NCBI GenBank assembly: GCA_021229015.1
Contig: CM037795.1
Location: forward strand, 20,292,889 to 20,356,888
Source: Solen grandis
Lineage: Eukaryota > Mollusca > Bivalvia > Adapedonta > Solenidae
Reading direction: 5' to 3'
DNA length: 64,000 bases
Position numbers and translations under genes: made by a program. Below the pieces are notes generated by a model, which saw nothing but the letters and a program-made list of their open reading frames with translations, did not search any database and was not told the DNA's origin. Of this stretch, positions 58,401 to 64,000 are shown piece by piece (the stretch's first letter is position 1; the number at the start of each line of letters is the position of its first letter).

Positions 58401-60951
58401 TTCCTTGAACTTCTCATCCCATCTTAGTTATAAGTCAGAAATATGTTTTTATTAAATATAGTTTCATGTTTATCTCATTGCTAAACATCTGACACTCACC
58501 AGGCTAATGTAGTTCTATATTTACCTCATTACAAGTCTATGGTATCCTCACCAGGCTAATGTAGTTCTATATTTACCTCACTACAAGTCTATGGTGTCCT
58601 CACCAGGCTAATGTAGTTCTATATTTACCTCATTGCAAGTCTATGGTGTCCTCACCAGGCTAATGTAGTTCTATATTTACCTCACTACAAGTCTATGGTG
58701 TCCTCACCAGGTTAATGTAGTTCTATATTTACCTCATTACAAGTCTATGGTGTCCTCACCAGGTTAATGTAGTTCTATATTTACCTCATTACAAGTCTAT
58801 GGTGTCCTCACCAGGTTAATGTAGTTCTATATTTACCTCATTACAAGTCTATGGTGTCCTTCCAGGCTAATGTAGTTCTAATTTACCTCATTACAAGTCT
58901 ATGGTGTCCTCACCAGGCTAATGTAGTTCTATATTTACCTCATTACAAGTCTATGGTGTCCTCACCAGGCTAATGTAGTTCTACATTTACCTCATTACAA
59001 GTCTATGGTGTCCTCACCAGGCTAATGTAGTTCTATATTTACCTCATTACAAGTCTATGGTGTCCTCACCAGGCTAATGTAGTTCTATATTTACCTCATT
59101 ACAAGTCTATGGTGTCCTCACCAGGTAATGGTCTATATTACTATACAAGTCTATGGTTCCTCACCAGGTAATGTAGTTCTATATTACCTCATTACAAGTC
59201 TATGGTGTCCTCACCAGGCTAATGTAGTTCTATATTTACCTCATTACAAGTCTATGGTGTCCTCACCAGGTTAATGTAGTTCTATATTTACCTCATTACA
59301 AGTCTATGGTGTCCTCTCCAGGCTAATGTAGTTCTACATTTACCTCATTACAAGTCTATGGTGTCCTCACCAGGCTAATGTAGTTCTATATTTACCTCAT
59401 TACAAGTCTATGGTGTCCTCACCAGGCTAATGTAGTTCTATATTTACCTCATTACAAGTCTATGGTGTCCTCTCCAGGTTAATGTAGTTCTATATTTACC
59501 TCATTACAAGTCTATGGTGTCCTCACCAGGCTAATGTAGTTCTATATTTACCTCATTACAAGTCTATGGTGTCCTCTCCAGGCTAATGTAGTTCTACATT
59601 TACCTCATTACAAGTCTATGGTGTCCTCACCAGGTTAATGTAGTTCTATATTTACCTCATTACAAGTCTATGGTGTCCTCACCAGGTTAATGTAGTTCTA
59701 TATTTACCTCATTACAAGTCTATGGTGTCCTCACCAGGCTAATGTAGTTCTATATTTACCTCATTGCAAGTCTATGGTGTCCTCTCCGGGTTAATGTAGT
59801 TCTACATTTACCTCATTACAAGTCTATGGTGTCCTCACCAGGCTAATGTAGTTCTATATTTACCTCATTACAAGTCTATGGTGTCCTCACCAGGCTAATG
59901 TAGTTCTATATTTACCTCATTACAAAACATCAGACCCTCACCAGGCTAATGTAGTTCTATATTACCTCATTACAAGTCTATGGTGTCCTCACCAGGTTAA
60001 TGTAGTTCTATATTTACCTCATTACAAGTCTATGGTGTCCTCACCAGGTTAATGTAGTTCTATATTTACCTCATTACAAGTCTATGGTGTCCTCACCAGG
60101 CTAATGTAGTTCTATATTTACCTCATTACAAGTCTATGGTATCCTCACCAGGCTAATGTAGTTCTATACTTACCTCACTACAAGTCTATGGTGTCCTCAC
60201 CAGGCTAATGTAGTTCTATATTTACCTCATTACAAGTCTATGGTGTCCTCACCAGGCTAATGTAGTTCTATATTTACCTCATTACAAGTCTATGGTGTCC
60301 TCACCAGGTTAATGTAGTTCTATATTTACCTCATTAAAGTAGGTCCTCAAGGCAATAGTCTCATTACAAGTCTATGGTGTCCTCACCAGGCTAATGTAGT
60401 TCTACATTTACCTCATTACAAGTCTATGGTTTCCTCACTAGGTCAGTATAGTCCATATTTACCTCATTAAAAGATAAGGATACCCTCAATAGGTCAACAT
60501 AGTGTCATATTTATCTCATCGCAAGATAATGATATCCTCTCAAGGTCAACATAGTGCCATATTTACCTCATAACAAGACAATGATGCCCTCACTAGGTCA
60601 ATATAGGGCCATATTTACCTCATTACAAGTCAATATTATCCCTACTGGCACAGTTAAATCTCATGTTCTGCTTATTATAATGTAGTAATTGCCTTGCATA
60701 CTCAATAAAAGTCAACATTTGCCTTACTGGGTCAGTATTATCGAAATGTCATCATTGGTACCATGTATTTTGATCACAGGTGGTACAGGTGTACATCAGC
60801 TGGGCCACAACAAAGGAAGTGATGCCACAGCTACAGCTGGTGGGCTTTGATCGGTTCTTCATAAAATCCGGGGAAACAATGGAGTTTCAGTTTGTCATTT
60901 CTGCTGAACAGATGGCAGTGTGGACAGATGCAGGATATGTTGTACAAACAG
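34228..60951 (+). CDS. Glycoside hydrolase family 3 (beta-xylosidase/beta-glucosidase type), partial gene spanning eight exons
   Basis: The exons are 34228-34454 or 38712-38938 (alternatives), then 47068-47357, 49312-49534, 50389-50478, 53766-53977, 57688-57888 and 60780-60951. All borders are GT..AG and all phases mesh: 2 into the alternatives, then 1, 0, 1, 1, 0, 0, 1. Together they encode the end of the GH3 N-terminal barrel domain with the nucleophile motif GYVISDE, the linker FYTRMRLGEFDPP, the C-terminal sandwich domain (KIA-IVGPMADNLQQLYGDY, VVVCVGTGQELEAEGNDR, GSPVLLLVFSASPV, GRLPYTWY), the family signature SMEGRTYRYFQGQPLYPFGYGLSY, and a fibronectin III-like C-terminal domain. GH3 enzymes release terminal glucose or xylose from beta-glycosides, which suits digestion of plant or algal polysaccharide. 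The exact substrate cannot be read. The 5' exons (about 250-300 residues, including any signal peptide) and the 3' end are absent from the window. Confidence 0.92.
34455..36009 (+). other. Intron after exon A
   Basis: AT-rich intron sequence. No further exon copy or clear repeat is seen before the element starting near 36010. Confidence 0.5.
36010..38496 (+). mobile_element. AGCTCACC-family element, outer copy split by a nested copy
   Basis: The left end is TTTAGTTCACCCATGCTCAA followed by GGTGAGCTATTGTGATC. The right end is GGTGAGCATTCTAGGGCC plus ATGATGGCCCTCTTGTTT. The interior has the A/E-type motif (CTTGGATGAGCC, AGAACTCTGGTTGTC). A second complete element lies inside at 37139-38104, so this copy is the older one. 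Confidence 0.6.
37139..38104 (+). mobile_element. AGCTCACC-family element, copy A (nested)
   Basis: It starts TTTAGCTCACCCTATG and has a GTCGTCC-rich segment. About three tandem units of roughly 310 bp follow (TCTGAAACC, GGGATGATCCTTGGGT, GGTTGCCATGGCAACAG). It closes with CAGGTGAGCGATTCAGGG and the GGCCT..GGCCC hairpin. It does not encode protein. Confidence 0.75.
38712..38938 (+). CDS. GH3 alternative exon B (nucleophile segment)
   Basis: 227 nt between acceptor CATTCTTTAAG and donor G/GTATGTAA, with the same phases (2 in, 1 out) as exon A. It encodes LNGIPACANHKLLTKVLR..GYVISDEVALENIV..AGCNIEL. The nucleophile Asp codon is at 38800-38802. Joined to 47068 it gives YKQI-E-RYDDKT. Either A or B keeps the frame; both together, or neither, would break it. 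Confidence 0.9.
38939..39685 (+). other. Intron sequence after exon B
   Basis: I see no exon or clear repeat here. Confidence 0.4.
39690..40800. repeat. Minisatellite, about 45 bp unit
   Basis: About 20 or more units around GGGGTTTGAGATATCAGTGT plus TTGAGATATAAGTAACTGAATAACA. They are nearly regular to 40200, then increasingly diverged. It lies in the intron downstream of exon B. Confidence 0.9.
40975..41208 (+). mobile_element. TTAA-flanked hairpin MITE, copy 2
   Basis: Same orientation and structure as copy 1. TTAA at 40971-40974 and 41209-41212 flanks CCCTTTCCCTCATA..ATATGAGGGAAAGGG. The central palindrome arm is GAACAGCATAAAACCAGATC. Confidence 0.87.
41520..42397 (+). mobile_element. 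AGCTCACC-family element, copy B
   Basis: It starts TTAGCTCACCTGAGCACGTG followed by TGCTCAGG, a hairpin, and then a (GTCC)n-rich stretch. Four to five diverged interior units follow, of the type ACTCTAGCATCTTCAT and GTCAGGAGTTATGCCCC. It ends CTCAGGTGAGCAACC and AGGGCCATCTTGGCCCT, then CTTGTTTT. Confidence 0.82.
43020..44853 (+). mobile_element. AGCTCACC-family element, copy C (5' end not seen)
   Basis: The right end is CAGGTGAGCGATCCAGGG plus CCATCAAGGCCCTCTTGTTT. The interior is about ten tandem units of roughly 170 bp (AAACCACAAGGCCTAGCC, CCCTGGGGTCAAAATTGG, AGGGGTCACTTGATTTAAC). I could not find a matching AGCTCACC left end, so the copy is 5' truncated or its end has decayed. Confidence 0.65.
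45190..45480. repeat. Dispersed repeat with GGTCAAGGTCAAGG motif
   Basis: A GGTAGGGTCAAGGTCAAGG block and a twice-occurring ATACCTTATGGAAAGAGGAAG (second copy ATACCTTATGGGAAGAGGAAG). It ends next to the MITE at 45483. Class unknown. Confidence 0.4.
45483..45641 (-). mobile_element. TTAA hairpin MITE, copy 3 (5' truncated)
   Basis: Inverse orientation to copies 1 and 2. It holds the palindrome (with an extra GTTGCAA insertion at its centre) and ends TATGAGGGAAAGGG at TTAA 45642-45645. The opposite terminus is missing. Confidence 0.8.
45646..47067 (+). other. Intron sequence before the 47068 exon
   Basis: No exon is recognised. It includes a small direct duplication of CTGAAATAACCTGAATATAG at about 46297-46346. 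It ends in the acceptor tract TTTATATTTCTTAGAG. Confidence 0.45.
47068..47357 (+). CDS. GH3 exon, end of barrel domain and linker
   Basis: 290 nt. It encodes RYDDKTICFTHTVTAVKEGK..RERVKPLFYTRMRLGEFDPP..AVKAAMQTFVLLKN..LLPIKK.FSKIA, the usual GH3 passage from domain 1 into domain 2. The acceptor is set after TTAGAG because only that start accepts the phase 1 donor of exon A or B; the AG two bases earlier would shift the frame. The donor is GCG/GTACAG. Confidence 0.88.
47358..48862 (+). other. Intron between GH3 exons at 47068 and 49312, first part
   Basis: Non-coding. It contains a G-run (about 16 G) at 48341-48356 and a dispersed repeat piece with AGGTCAAGGTCATTTGAAGG. No additional exon is seen. 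Confidence 0.5.
48867..49100 (-). mobile_element. TTAA-flanked hairpin MITE, copy 4
   Basis: Complete. TTAA at 48863-48866 and 49101-49104, inverted ends CCCTTTCCCTCATATAGAC..TATGAGGGAAAGGA, and a central palindrome. Orientation is opposite to copies 1 and 2. A diverged hairpin relative (CAGTTCAGCCTATAAG..CATAGGCAGATATGG) follows at 49105-49262. Confidence 0.85.
49312..49534 (+). CDS. GH3 exon, start of C-terminal sandwich domain
   Basis: 223 nt, in phase 0 and out phase 1. It encodes IVGPMADNLQQLYGDYAATV..GLAPMADTVNYAAGC..QLVVVCVGTG. IVGP..N...LYGDY is the common opening of GH3 domain 2. The acceptor is GACCTGTCAG and the donor ACAG/GTAGGC. Confidence 0.93.
49669..49950 (+). repeat. tRNA-derived SINE, family S1, full length
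   Basis: The B box GGTTCGATCC is at 49719-49728 after a tRNA-like head (CCCTGGTAGCCAAATGG). The body contains GTGTCGGGATAATGTGACTG and CATGCCACATGTCTGTGG, the plus-sense form of the S1 tails at 6590 and 24418. It is intronic. Confidence 0.78.
50190..50360. repeat. Minisatellite, about 30 bp unit
   Basis: About five to six units of GTGTGATAAGCTGTACTACA with ATTGTGTG/CTTGATTGTG variants, just before the 50389 exon. Confidence 0.8.
50389..50478 (+). CDS. GH3 exon, QELEAEGNDR segment
   Basis: 90 nt, in phase 1 and out phase 1. It encodes GQELEAEGNDRRDMNLAGNQ..LVEDAMAAS. The GH3 motif E-x-E-G-x-D-R, which lies close to the active site in domain 2, is present. The donor is CCA/GTAGGT, chosen because it fits the phase of the next exon. 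Confidence 0.9.
51001..52090 (+). mobile_element. AGCTCACC-family element, copy D, with a SINE inside
   Basis: It starts AAGCTCACCTGAGCACATG plus TGCTCAGG. The interior is B-type (GCACTCTAGCATCTTCATTT, AGGAGTTATGCCCC). It ends CTCAGGTGAGTGTC and GGGCCATCTTGGCCC. It is interrupted by the S2 SINE at 51757-51992. Confidence 0.75.
51757..51992 (-). repeat. tRNA-derived SINE, family S2, nearly full length
   Basis: On the minus strand it opens GGGGGCCTATGTGGCCGAGA (A-box region, serine/leucine tRNA-like). It has a B box GGTTCGAATCC (complement of 51915-51925) and a body with CTTCCAGCTGGCTTGCGGT and GCCTCCATGCATTCGGGG. It lies inside copy D of the AGCTCACC family. Confidence 0.82.
52373..52450 (+). 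repeat. SINE tail fragment, family S1
   Basis: GACTGATTTGCCCAGTGTC followed by AGGATAATGTGA matches the S1 body. Head and tail are missing. Confidence 0.6.
52758..52880 (+). repeat. SINE tail fragment, family S2
   Basis: The plus-sense body block GTTCCACCTGAATACCTCC plus ATGCATTTAGGGTCTTCC matches S2. The 15 bp minisatellite starts at its 3' end. Confidence 0.72.
52885..53520. repeat. Minisatellite, 15 bp unit, about 40 copies
   Basis: The unit is GCAAGGGTACTGTCA with GTCAA/GTCAG/GTAAA variants. It abuts the S2 SINE tail. The period of 15 opens false frames. Confidence 0.95.
53766..53977 (+). CDS. GH3 exon, GSPVLLLVFSASPV segment
   Basis: 212 nt, in phase 1 and out phase 0. It encodes PGSPVLLLVFSASPVNISFA..IMQCFFPAQATGQAL..DASPAGRLPYTWYDTEDQ. 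The P-V-L-L-V hydrophobic strand and the P-A-G-R-L-P turn are standard GH3 domain 2 features. The acceptor is ACTTTGTTTAG and the donor CAG/GTAGGA. Confidence 0.93.
54021..55345 (+). mobile_element. AGCTCACC-family element, copy E
   Basis: It starts TTTTAGCTCACCTGAGCAC plus TTTGTGCTCA and a GTCGTCCGTCGTGCG stretch. Four tandem units of about 319 bp follow, starting near 54141, 54460, 54779 and 55080 (ATCTCCTCTGAAACCACTGG). It ends CTCAGGTGAGCAATTTAGGG with the GGGCC hairpin and CTTGTTT. Confidence 0.85.
55817..56463 (+). mobile_element. AGCTCACC-family element, copy F
   Basis: Complete ends: TTTAGCTCACCTGAGCACAT..CTCAGGTGAGCGACCAAGGG and CCATCTTGGCCCTCTTGTTT. The interior is B-type. Its right end touches the left end of copy G with no spacer. 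Confidence 0.87.
56461..57324 (+). mobile_element. AGCTCACC-family element, copy G
   Basis: It shares TTT with the end of copy F, then AGCTCACCTGAGCACAGCTC. The interior is five to six units of about 145 bp (AGAGGCCACAATTTTGATCC, CTCAAACTTGGTCAGAATGT). It ends CTCAGGTGAGCGATCTAGGG plus the GGCC hairpin and CTTGTTT. Confidence 0.87.
57688..57888 (+). CDS. GH3 exon, GRTYRYF signature
   Basis: 201 nt, phase 0 at both ends. It encodes IPSMTNYSMEGRTYRYFQGQ then PLYPFGYGLSYAKFEY, the most diagnostic GH3 block, and the start of the fibronectin III-like domain (QILNTATVDAYE). The acceptor is CTTTGACCAG and the donor GAG/GTTTGT. Confidence 0.96.
58480..60640. repeat. Satellite array, 52 bp unit, about 35-40 copies
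   Basis: The unit starts GGCTAATGTAGTTCTATATT and ends GTCTATGGTGTCCTCACCA. It is highly homogeneous from about 58498 to 60345 and decays towards 60640. Some short deletions (for example near 59125-59185 and 60335-60360) look like alignment or sequencing damage. It sits in the intron before the last visible GH3 exon. Confidence 0.96.
60780..60951 (+). CDS. GH3 exon, fibronectin III-like domain
   Basis: 172 nt, in phase 0 and out phase 1. It encodes VVQVYISWATTKEVMPQLQL then VGFDRFFIKSGETMEFQFVI, matching the FN3-like C-terminal domain found in many GH3 enzymes. The acceptor is TTTTGATCACAG and the donor ACAG/GTTGGT. At least one more exon is needed for the stop; it is not seen before 64000. 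Confidence 0.9.
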
Positions 60952-61320
60952 GTTGGTGAAACTGATGCTCGAAATCTCAAATGTCTTTAACCTTTGCAGT
61001 TCTATGTTGTTATATTTCTGCTTCACTTTATGAAGTTAAGATGGAACTGAACACAATGTATTGCAGTGTTTTGTCTCCCTGAACTCCCATTGATCCATTG
61101 CAGCTTAAAGAACACTAAAACTTCATTTTGAAGCTATCCAAAATAAAGTAACTTTATCTTAAAGTTAAAAATAGGGGCTCAAATTGCAATATTTATCAGG
61201 AAAGAGACATCATTTTTGAGGGTTATTTCCGTCCAATTTGGTCTTAGCACCTAGTTTCTATAGAAAAAAAGAAAAAAAAAAGAAAAAAACCTTACACAAG
61301 TTGCTACTTGAGTCCCCAAA
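60952..61320 (+). other. Intron sequence after the last visible GH3 exon
   Basis: Non-coding. It includes an A-rich simple stretch at 61263-61290. Confidence 0.5.
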
Positions 61321-61988
61321 ACCCACCTTAAATCAATCCACACAACACATTCCATGTTATAGCGGTCCCAACTACCCATATTAAATCATTCCCCACAGCA
61401 CATTCCATGTTATAGTGTACCCACAACCCACATTAAATCAGTCCCTGCACAACACATTCCATGTTAAAGTGGTCCCAAAAACCCATATTAAATCAGTCCC
61501 CACAGCACATTCCATATTATAGTGTCCCCACAACCCATATTAAATCAGTCCCAACAGCACATTCCATGTTATTGTGTCCCCACAACTCACATTAAATCAG
61601 TCTCACAACACATTCCATGTTATAGCGGTCCCAAGTACCCATATTCAATCATTCCCCACAGCACATTCCATGTTATAGTGTCCCCACAACCCACATTAAA
61701 TCAGTCCCCACAGCACATTCCATGTTAAAGTGGTCCCAAAAACCCATATTAAATCAGTCCCCACAGCACATTCCATATTATAGTGTCCCCACAACCCATA
61801 TTAAATCAGTCCCAACAGCACATTCCATGTAATAGCAGTCCCCACAACCCACATTAAATCAGTCCCCACAGCACATTCCATGTTAAAGTGGTCCCCACAA
61901 CCCATATTAAATCAGTCCCCACAGCACATTCCATGTTATAGTGGTCCCCACAACCCACATTAAATCAGTCCCCACAGCACATTCCATG
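61320..61988. repeat. Satellite array, about 53 bp unit, about 12 copies
   Basis: The unit is like CCCACATTAAATCAGTCCCC plus ACAGCACATTCCATGTTATAGTG. Copies are spaced 52-54 bp. The last unit is cut at CACATTCCATG by the LINE tail. Confidence 0.9.
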
Positions 61989-64000
61989 TTTTTTTGTTTT
62001 TTTTGTTGTTTTTTTCAGGGTCACCCCATTTATTTTCCTCGTCAATAGGTGTGTGTGGGTCGAGGCCATCCCACTCCACACCGTACATAATTAGACATAA
62101 GATATATACAATTTATGCAATATATTATCATTAATAATTTATAGGGTCTGAAAAAAAGAACAAAAAACATTGAAATACAAACAGAAAAAAGAGGGGAGGG
62201 GGAAACATATTCACCAAATATATATTTCTATGGATGAGTTGTCGTGATTAAGATTTCATTTTCTTTTGTTTTGTTTTGGATTAAATATCCTTTAAGATAT
62301 TTGAGATAAAAGTCTTACAACTGACCATCTTTCTCTTTCTGCATTGCTAATTTTAGTAGATTTATAAATTTCCCAAGCAAATTTTAAGCTATTCATCATT
62401 GATTGACAGTTAGGTAAAATTTGTTTCATTTTACATAGGAAAATATATCTTTTAACTTCTAAAAATAATATTGTATAACTATCTTTGTCTTTGTATTTTT
62501 CATATACTCCAAATATAAAATAATTACTGTTGAGAAGTCCTGAATTTTTTTGTATAAATGATAATTTTTGCTTTAAGAATTCAAAGATAACCTGTAGTTT
62601 TGGACAACTCCAGAATAAATGTAATATGGTTTCTTCTTCTGTTTTACAAAAAGTACACATCTTATTATCTGTTATATTCATTTTGTACAACAAATAATTA
62701 GTACCTAATATTCTATGAAGTATCCTTGTTTGCAACCATTGAATATATGAATCTCTTGTAATTTGAAATGTTAGACTGTAAATATCATTCCATGGTAAAG
62801 ACAAATCAGAGTAAACATTATTCCATTTCTCTTGACTACTTGGAATATCATTATTTGCTATGAGTTTTCTATAAACTTGTTTATTGGTGTTCGCACCAAC
62901 AATAATTGGTTTTAAAATATAATAAAAAAATGTTTTTTTTTTTCCTGTTTTTTTAACCACTTTATGCATTAAAAGTTCTCCTTTATTATTCACAATATCT
63001 TGAACAAAACGTAATCCTTTGTCATATAGAACTTTTATAAAAATTCCATTACCTCCAGACAAAAATTTGTATTATAAAACAATTTTATTTAAAAAAAAAT
63101 TTCAATTGTCAAATTGTTTTTTATTTTACTAATAACTCTATCTGCATAATTTTCCAGTACAAAACAACATATCTATATTAAATATTGATTTAACAAATAT
63201 GAAACATTGACTGTTTACTGTATTTATATATCTTTTTAACCAGGTAAGCTTAAGTGAGTTGTTATAGGAAAAAATGTTTGTCATCTTTAATCCCCCTTCA
63301 CAGTAATCTTTACATGTTATAGTACCTTTGATTTTTACTCGCTCACCCCATACAAAATCCGTGAACAATTTATGTATATTTTCCATTATCTTACGAGGTG
63401 GTGTTGGTAAAGATGTAAAACAATGCGTTAAAAGTGGAAGTAATAATGATTTTACTACTGTTATTTTACCAATAGGGGACAACTTTCTTCTTTTCCAAAA
63501 TGAAATACTTTTCTTAATTTTCTCTATTTTATCCTTAAAGTTTATTTCAACCATTCTTTTAAGATTTACATCAAAAATAATGCCAAGTAATTTAAATTGA
63601 TTTGTTCCCCATTTGAGTTTCCATCTGGTTTTTATGGCTTTTGTACTATATTTCATTGAACCTATCCAAATAACATGTGTTTTATCAAAGTTTACTTTAA
63701 GTCCTGAGTACTGTGAATATTCATGTAAAATACTTAAAGTTGTGTTAAGAGATTTTTCAGAACCGTCTAATAACAAATATGTGTCATCTGCAAATTGGGA
63801 AATTTTGTATTCTTCTCCTTCAATTAATAAACCTTTAATATCCTTACATTTTTTTATTTTTGCAGATAGTATTTCTGCACATAGGATAAAAATATATGCT
63901 GAGATAAAATTTGATAAAAATCCATTTAACTGTATTGCTAAACTAGTATTATATAAAAACATTGATATCCACTTTTTAAAACTTGGACCAAAATTGAAAA
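61989..64000 (-). mobile_element. L1-like LINE, 3' part, with reverse transcriptase
   Basis: On the minus strand, 63962-63138 encodes the reverse transcriptase palm and thumb: the catalytic FADDTYLLLDG, then GLKVNFDKTHVIWIG, WGTNQFKLLGIIFD and KKSISFWKRRKLSPIGK. From 63062 to 62292 it encodes the C-terminal region with a zinc-knuckle-like block CTFCKTEEETILHLFWSCP. The two are separated by stops and a frame change at 63060-63140, so the element is inactive or carries an indel. The 3' end is A-rich (T-rich at 61989-62018 as written). Palm and C-terminal motifs fit the L1/Tx1 group. The 5' part continues past the window edge. Confidence 0.85.

Noticed and set aside
58480..60640. CRISPR-like regular repeats
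   Set aside because: Whole units repeat with no unique spacers, in a eukaryotic intron. It is a satellite.

Overview
This is a eukaryotic, AT-rich and heavily repeat-laden window. The genes have introns with GT..AG borders, and the repeats include LINEs, tRNA-derived SINEs, fold-back elements and many minisatellites. The repeat families (SINEs with conserved tails, and elements that open with AGCTCACCTGAGCAC and close on a GGGCC..GGCCC hairpin) are of a kind I associate with bivalve mollusc genomes. I infer a clam-like bivalve but cannot prove the taxon. A 100-base N run at 30129-30228 is a scaffold join, so order and orientation across it are not certain.

Left of the gap, three genes lie on the minus strand. 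(1) 3201-4475 is an intronless type II membrane glycosyltransferase of the Anp1/GT62 family. (2) 18903-20725 is a coding exon of an unrecognised coiled-coil, low-complexity protein, broken by two frame changes. (3) 26680-29982 holds two exons of a multi-C2H2 zinc-finger protein with an acidic tail, with one frame change in the last exon. Between them are a decayed LINE (about 10354-13560) whose reverse transcriptase has grown a minisatellite out of its own coding sequence, several SINEs, a U2 snRNA fragment, fold-back elements and short satellites, including one that multiplies a Pol III B box.

Right of the gap, 34228-60951 is dominated by one plus-strand gene for a glycoside hydrolase family 3 (GH3) enzyme of the beta-xylosidase/beta-glucosidase type. 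Eight exons are visible. Every splice phase fits, provided that only one of the first two exons is used. Those two exons (34228-34454 and 38712-38938) are homologous, both exactly 227 nt long, have the same phases, and both encode the segment with the catalytic nucleophile. This is the pattern of mutually exclusive exons that would swap part of an enzyme's active site, and it is the most interesting signal here. The 5' exons and the last exon of the gene are not in the window.

The GH3 introns are inflated by minisatellites (15, 24, 45 and 52 bp units), TTAA-flanked hairpin MITEs, and at least eight copies of an element family with constant ends and four different kinds of interior, all in the same orientation. 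The window ends in a minus-strand L1-like LINE (61989-64000) inserted in a satellite array.
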